A DNA stretch of 64,000 bases from Gordionus sp. m RMFG-2023 (taxonomy: Eukaryota; Nematomorpha; Gordioida; Chordodea; Parachordodidae), in NCBI RefSeq assembly GCF_954871325.1, contig NC_088777.1, positions 6,053,366 to 6,117,365 on the forward strand, in the 5' to 3' direction. The notes under the pieces are model-generated. The model saw only the letters and a program-made list of their open reading frames with translations. It was not told where the DNA came from and made no database searches. Position numbers and translations under genes: made by a program. Shown here in pieces: positions 59,301 through 64,000 of this stretch (within the stretch, counting starts at the first letter, position 1; each line of letters opens with the position of its first letter).

Positions 59301-60240
59301 AAAAAAGTTCAAAAATAGCGATTATGACAATTGTCACCTATCTATGATACATCCTCACTGAATTTTTAATTTAACATGTTTAGAATATATATTTTTAGCA
59401 ATTTGCTTTAAAAAAACTCAAAAAAGTTCAAAAATAGCGATTATGACAATTACCACTTATCTATGGTACATCATCACTGAAATTTTGATTTAACATGTCT
59501 ACAATATATATTTTTATCTATTTCATTTAAAAAAGTTCAAAAATAATTATCATGACAAATGGCACTTTTCTATGGTACATCACTTAAAAATTTTAAAATA
59601 TAACTATGATGAATAGTTAATCAGAGCATTATAATTTAAAGAAGCTTTAAGTAACTTTCCCGCCTATAATATTAATAGATACTATATGTTATTTGACTTT
59701 TGGTCGAAAAAAATGATCTAGATATTGAGTTAGGGGTGAAAAAAAGCAACCCTAACTTTAAGTCGTCTTTAAAAAAAAGATCCATATTTTGAGTCGGATT
59801 GAATAAAACGACCCGATGTTTGAGTCTGAGTCAGAAAAACGACCCAAACTTTGAGTTGGAGTCGAAAAATACGACCCAAACTTCAAGTTTTAGTCGAAAA
59901 ATACGACCCAAACTTCAAGTTTGAGTCGAAAAATATGACCTAAACTTCAAGTTTAAGTCGAAAAATACGACCCAAATTTCAAGTTTGAGTCGAAAAATAC
60001 GACCCAAATTTTGAGTCGGAGTCGTAAAAAACGACCCATATTTTGGGTCGAGGTCGTTTTTTTCGGCTTGGACTTGTGTCGGAGTCGAAAAAAACGACCC
60101 ATATTTTGGGTCGAAGTCGTTTTTTTCGGCTTGAACTCGGGTCGAAGTCTAAAAAAACGACCCAAACATTGAGTCGGAGTCGAATTAAACGACCCGAGCT
60201 TTGGGTCTGGGTCGCGACTCGCGGCGTTTTAACAACACTA
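56308..60240. mobile_element. Foldback (palindromic) hAT-type transposon with perfect 8-bp target duplication
   Basis: The 3.93-kb element is almost one giant inverted repeat with arms meeting near 58260. Tips are TAGTGTTGTTAA at both ends (12 bp identical), flanked by TCGTTGAG (56300-56307 and 60241-60248). Each arm has an outer zone of GGGTCGTTTTTTTCGACTCC-type units and an inner zone of about eleven 119-bp units. The arms differ slightly in number of outer units (the right has more). There is no transposase, so it is non-autonomous; 8-bp duplication and tips fit hAT. The intact duplication and very similar arms suggest recent insertion or arm homogenisation. Open frames inside come from the repeats and are not genes. 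Confidence 0.9.
56880..59570. repeat. 119-bp satellite units in two mirrored arrays
   Basis: In the left arm GTGAGGATGT(A/T) recurs every 119 bp exactly (57100, 57219, 57338, 57457, 57576, 57695, 57814, 57933, 58052), then 109 bp to 58161. The right arm repeats the unit in reverse from 58262 to about 59570 at the same spacing. Each unit carries the perfect palindrome GACAATTGTC next to ATAATCGCTATTTTTGAAC and a TATATATTCTAAACATGTTA block. Units differ by few bases. Confidence 0.9.
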
Positions 60241-60248
60241 TCGTTGAG

Positions 60249-60430
60249 ACATTTTTCGCTATATTTGTCATCAATATGTACACATTTTTTTAGGCTATGT
60301 TCACACATAAATCTGATGATTTTTAAGCAAGAATTTCCTTATCTGATAAACCACGAAGGAAAAGAACTATCTTCTAAAATACAATACATTTTGTCTATAG
60401 ATAGCAAATAAAGAACATTTAATAATATAA
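60249..60430 (-). other. Open minus-strand stretch interrupted by the foldback element
   Basis: Minus-strand sequence from about 60310 reads M-C-E-H-S-L-K-K-C-V-H-I-D-D-K-Y-S-E-K-C and runs into the target duplication. With the element and one duplication copy removed, the frame stays open across the site (N-E-H-T-F-F-F-R-N-K) to a stop near 56255. That gives about 40 codons with spaced Cys and His. It could be a host exon broken by the insertion, or chance. No clear splice acceptor context beyond ATCATCAG upstream. Confidence 0.25.
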
Positions 60431-60769
60431 AACATATAATCAAGAGCACAAATTTATATAGCATTTATGCGCGTTATGTTTTAAGGTACGCGTACATTAT
60501 TACCTAAATTTTAAACACTATTAAAGAGCATAGCGATATTTAATTTATTTCTTTAACCTTTTGACATCGTTGAAATTAAATGATAAATCAATATTGATTA
60601 TTATACTTTCATACTTCATTTTTCATCATTTATTAAATGGAAAAAATGCAACTATTCAAAAGTTGTAAACTACGTATTTTATCATTTTTATCTTGATAGC
60701 TGTCTTTCATTTTTGACAAAATTAATTATAAAAATAAATAAAATATATGTTTATCTAAATACAAAATGG

Positions 60770-62345
60770 CTATTAAGCTGTAAAAATTTATTTTATATTA
60801 AACTTTATACATTGTTTAATGGTATGTGTACTCAAAATATCAAAATATTCGCAATAGAGGGTTAAAACTATTTTTTGAGATTAACATAGTCTCAACTTAA
60901 TCACATTTGCAATAATATTTTTTTAAGATTATATTATATTAATATTTAGACCTTAGATAAATATTATATATCATCAATTTCAACTACGGATCTTAATTGG
61001 CCTATGTCTTAATCCAAATATAGTTCCACAACAGGATACCATTCATTATATTGAAGATCTCAAGGGACAGACATTCTTGCTATCGTGCACAAATGCCATT
61101 TAACATGAGGCCCTATTTAATGCTTTCATTTATCAACGCTAGAAAATGTATAGCTTAATTAGAAAACATACGTGCTCATGGAATAACACTTACCTTGGAA
61201 GGTCAACATCTAGTTTTGGGAATTGCATAGATTCATATACTAAATCAAATCAACAAATCTTTTTAATCACGGCAGTCAAAACTTCGAAATGCTATATTTT
61301 TTTTTAAAAAAATGGCAGATTTTTACCTTTTATCACTTTCAAACTAATAACTTTGTCATTGAATGGCAACTTTTCCAAAAAATTTGATAGACAAAAACTC
61401 TCATATATATCTGGTAAAAAAATAGAAATATTTATCTTAGATACAGAATAACCCTTGAAATATATGGATCCTTGCATCATTCACGGATCTATGTTTTTAT
61501 TATATTTAATTTTATTTATATTTTTAATATTTACATTTTATAGAATATTAATTTTATTTTATTTTATTAATTTTTCATATTTTTGTCTTATTTATTATAT
61601 TTTGCTATTTTAAATTATTTTATTTTATATTTTTAAAGGCTAAACATTAAATCTTTCCGTCAAGATATATTATATCATATTAAAAAGAAATAATTATAAA
61701 AATATGAAGAAATGCAACACCTAAAAATTTCTTAATTTTAAGAACAAATAAAAAAAGGAAAGAATTTTATTATATAAAACTTTTTCTCAAATTATATATG
61801 GCTGATTTTATATTAAATTCTAATTTATCTTGGGGTAAAGTGTCGAGAATTCATACAATAAAATTTTTAACTTTTTTGAAAATATATTATTACCCAAAAG
61901 TGATGTTCAAGTTAAGACTAAAAAATAGCTTTAAAACCGTATCCTGAATCTGACTTGTTATTAAACAGCCGACCATTCTTTACCCAAGCGTTGCCGCATA
62001 GAAAAATTATATTAGATAACAAAAATAAGAGCAAATTTATTAGCCATCTGAGGAAATAATGTTCAAGAAAATTTGCTATATATGCACACTTTTTATCATA
62101 TTATTTTTTAGAATATAATTTATTGTTATAAATTATTTTAGAGGACGAATACGGTAAAATCTTTATTTTCTTTTCAAATCCCAGTAAAAATTAATGATAA
62201 TAATATAAACAAAATTTTGTAAGGAGATAGTATAAATATTTTTGTTTAGGATATTTTTTGGATTTTAAATCATTAATTGAGCCCGTTATTTTAAATTTAA
62301 AAATCTGATTCTGCAGGAAATACATTCCAATTGTTAAATAAACAT
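60770..62345. repeat. Duplicated segment, copy 2 (pairs with 3780-4421 plus 8986-10215)
   Basis: It is uninterrupted here, which gives the empty site of the Ty3/Gypsy insertion at about 61415-61425 (ATATCTGGTAAAAAAATAG against the filled copy's TATCTCTAGTAACC and ACCCATAGAAATA). Roughly a quarter of positions differ by eye, so the duplication is old. Contains a candidate first exon (61194-61228) and a G+C-richer conserved island (about 61915-62005). Confidence 0.8.
61194..61228 (-). CDS. Candidate short first coding exon (copy 2)
   Basis: On the minus strand ATG opens M-Q-F-P-K-L-D-V-D-L-P, followed by donor CCAAG|GTAAGT. It pairs with 4265-4296. One extra codon is present relative to copy 1, and K-L-[ED]-V-D-L-P is conserved. 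The next exon should lie at lower coordinates, where conserved but unreadable sequence with a TCTAG acceptor-like site near 61138-61145 occurs. Confidence 0.3.
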
Positions 62346-62794
62346 TCTGATATTTATAGGGTGGGTATTCTAGACATATTGGAATACATTTCTGGCAAAA
62401 TTAGATCTTTAAATTTAATAAAACGCTATCAATTATAGATTTATAATGCAAAACCTACACTGCATATCGGGAAATCATTAAATTTTTGCATTACCCAAAA
62501 TATAATTAATCGTCAAATCAATATACAAAACATATGATTGATATATATATATATAAAATATAAAAATAAAATGCAAATTGCTACATGCGCACCCCTAACG
62601 CATATAAGAAATATGGCTAAAATATTTTATTAAAAAGTATCTAATTAAACTGTACCAGAAACCTACATGTAAATATGAAAATGTAATGATTATTTTGTTT
62701 ATACCAAATTAAAATTTGGTCGTTAGGACTCAATTTCTTTAAATGAAAATAATTAATTATTTTTTTAGGATTTATTGTCAATGATAAATTTTGT
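62346..62794. other. A+T-rich spacer, nothing recognised
   Basis: No gene or repeat match. It ends at the C tract that begins segment D. Confidence 0.35.
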
Positions 62795-63289
62795 ACCCCC
62801 CCCCCACCCCCCCTTGATCCAGATAATTCTATTGTAAAATGGTTCTAATGCGTCCTTATTACCTTCATATTGAAACATTACATCATGAAATGAAAATCGC
62901 CAAAGGATTTATACCAGCTGACATATGATTTTAAAAATATTATTAATAATATATATATGAAAAGAAATTTTTATTTTAAAAATTATATAAATGCTATTCA
63001 GTAGCTATTATCATTGGGGTGTCAGCTGCTTTGTGTGAGACCTCATTTATACTCAAGGTAGTTTTATCGAGCATCAGAGAATCGATGAAAGACAAACGAA
63101 AAAAAATTAAGTTCCAATGGCTTATGAGAAAAAACCCAAAATTTATATTTTTATTCTTTTATTAAAATTTATTAATAAAAATCATCCAATTAGAGTATTA
63201 TTTTGTATATATATATGTATACATAATTTTTTACTAATTTTATTTATAATGTACCTCAATTGTTAAAATTACTTAAAAATTTTTTACAG

Positions 63290-63346
63290 TTAATAATACA
63301 ACTACAACCACTGCCATCACAACAACCAGAAAACCTAATCTTTCAG
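63290..63346 (+). CDS. Candidate phase-1 exon, copy D
   Basis: The acceptor TTTTTTACAG and donor TTCAG|GTATAT enclose 57 nt in phase 1-1: N-N-T-T-T-T-T-A-I-T-T-T-R-K-P-N-L-S. It is the paralogue of 53542-53598 with identical length, phases and splice sites, and even higher Thr content. The surrounding intron-like sequence is less well kept than the frame. Likely part of a secreted or surface protein; the rest of the gene is not visible. Confidence 0.5.
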
Positions 63347-63606
63347 GTATATCAATATATGTATTTATATATAATAGATCCGAAATATTTTATAATCATA
63401 ATTCATCATTGAACATTTAGAAGCTGGTTTTGAGTTTTAAATTTTAACAGAGCTACGCTTGGACTTTCCATCAACTGAATGAAAAAAATTGTGAAATAAC
63501 CTATGAGAAAAAACACTTCTAAATTTTTGAGACAAGCATACTTCAACGACTCCAGTACGTAAGCAGTATTAATAATGAGACCATATTTCAAAATGTATAT
63601 CTATCA

Positions 63607-64000
63607 AGTTAATCTGTATATAGTCACGGTATGCCTACTAAGCCCAGGAAGTCATGCGGGAAAAAAGTTAGATTTACACCTGCAAAAATTATAAAAATTT
63701 GGGGTAAACAAATTTTTATAGGGGTTAATATCCTTAAAAGTAAAGGCATAAAAAATATAACTCCTGCAAAAATAGAGACTGCTGCTTCTATAAATAGAAG
63801 ATAATGAAAATGAGCTACCATATAATTGACATCATATATGTAATATCTTGGGAAGAGGAGCTTTAGTTAATTCCTGTTAATCCCCCCACCAAAAAAACCT
63901 ACTCAAATTTGAGAAATAGAAAATTATTAGTAGATCCGAATATAGTTGCTAATCAGCTAAAAATTTTAATTCCTGTGAAGATAGCAATGATTACAGTAGC
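63607..64000 (-). pseudogene. cox1: Nuclear copy of mitochondrial cox1 (segment D), continues past the window
   Basis: One minus frame (63624-63821) reads M-V-A-H-F-H-Y-L-L-F-I-E-A-A and on through F-A-G-V-N-L-T-F-F-P-H-D-F-L-G-L-V-G-I-P. This is cox1 from the conserved V-A-H-F-H-Y to the G-M-P end (usual: G-V-N-L-T-F-F-P-Q-H-F-L-G-L). Beyond 63821 the homology continues in other frames to the edge. It shares with the C copy both insertion point and flank, so one insertion was duplicated. Dead copy; the D frame happens to be better kept here. Confidence 0.9.

Larger units (their letters stand above)
62795..64000. repeat. Segment D (pairs with segment C, 52955-54400), cut by the window end
   Basis: It begins with a C tract followed by CCTTGATCCAGATAATTC, as in C. 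It contains the exon copy 63290-63346 and cox1-derived sequence from about 63607. It lacks the 130-bp insertion of C. Confidence 0.85.

Noticed and set aside
57000-59500. Regular 119-bp repeats as a CRISPR array
   Set aside because: The whole unit repeats with no variable spacers, the host is a eukaryote and the array is mirrored about a centre.
56267-60411. Open frames of 70-122 codons reading R-F-F-R-L-R-P-type repeats on both strands
   Set aside because: They arise from the GGGTCG/CGACCC units of the foldback element, appear mirrored on both arms and have no independent start or splice context.

Overview
The window is very A+T-rich animal nuclear DNA and is mostly transposon remains and old duplications. 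The animal origin is inferred from two decayed nuclear copies of mitochondrial cox1 on the minus strand. One still carries TGA where cox1 has the Trp of its G-N-W-L motif, as expected for an invertebrate mitochondrial code. Several hAT transposons, two LINE types, a PIF/Harbinger-like element and a Ty3/Gypsy element fit an invertebrate, perhaps an arthropod; I cannot name the species. No complete host gene can be read. What remains of host coding sequence is a set of short candidate exons with splice signals inside duplicated segments.

Layout. 1-3.8 kb holds two hAT remnants. 3.8-10.2 kb is one copy of a duplicated segment (second copy 60.8-62.3 kb), split by a broken Ty3/Gypsy LTR element at 4.42-8.99 kb. 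10.8-14.6 kb and 26.4-27.25 kb are one decayed repeat array. It is split by an 11.76-kb block (14637-26394) with hAT-like ends and a near-perfect 8-bp target duplication. That block holds a hAT remnant, one copy of a duplicated gene segment (A), two long inverted repeats and a twin-primed RTE LINE. 27.3-28.6 kb is LINE reverse transcriptase on the minus strand. 29155-30948 is a hAT-type element with a perfect 8-bp target duplication. 31.8-35.0 kb is segment B, the paralogue of A. 35.3-36.1 kb is a Harbinger-like element with a MADF-domain ORF. 38.3-41.6 kb and 47.4-48.7 kb hold two copies of another hAT family, the first interrupted by an RTE 3' end. 42399-45773 is a hAT with a perfect 8-bp target duplication; inside it is a TA-flanked element, and inside that a LINE 3' end. 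52.95-54.9 kb and 62.8-64 kb are paralogous segments (C and D), each with a 57-nt candidate exon followed by a cox1 insertion. 56308-60240 is a striking 3.9-kb foldback transposon.

The candidate exons look like pieces of small, fast-changing, probably secreted proteins. One encodes a signal-peptide-like start and several are bounded by phase-1 introns, as is common in extracellular proteins. Segments A/B, C/D and the 4 kb/61 kb pair suggest that this family, or several families, spread by local duplication amid heavy transposon activity. All exon calls rest on reading frames, splice signals and conservation between copies; none has transcript support here.
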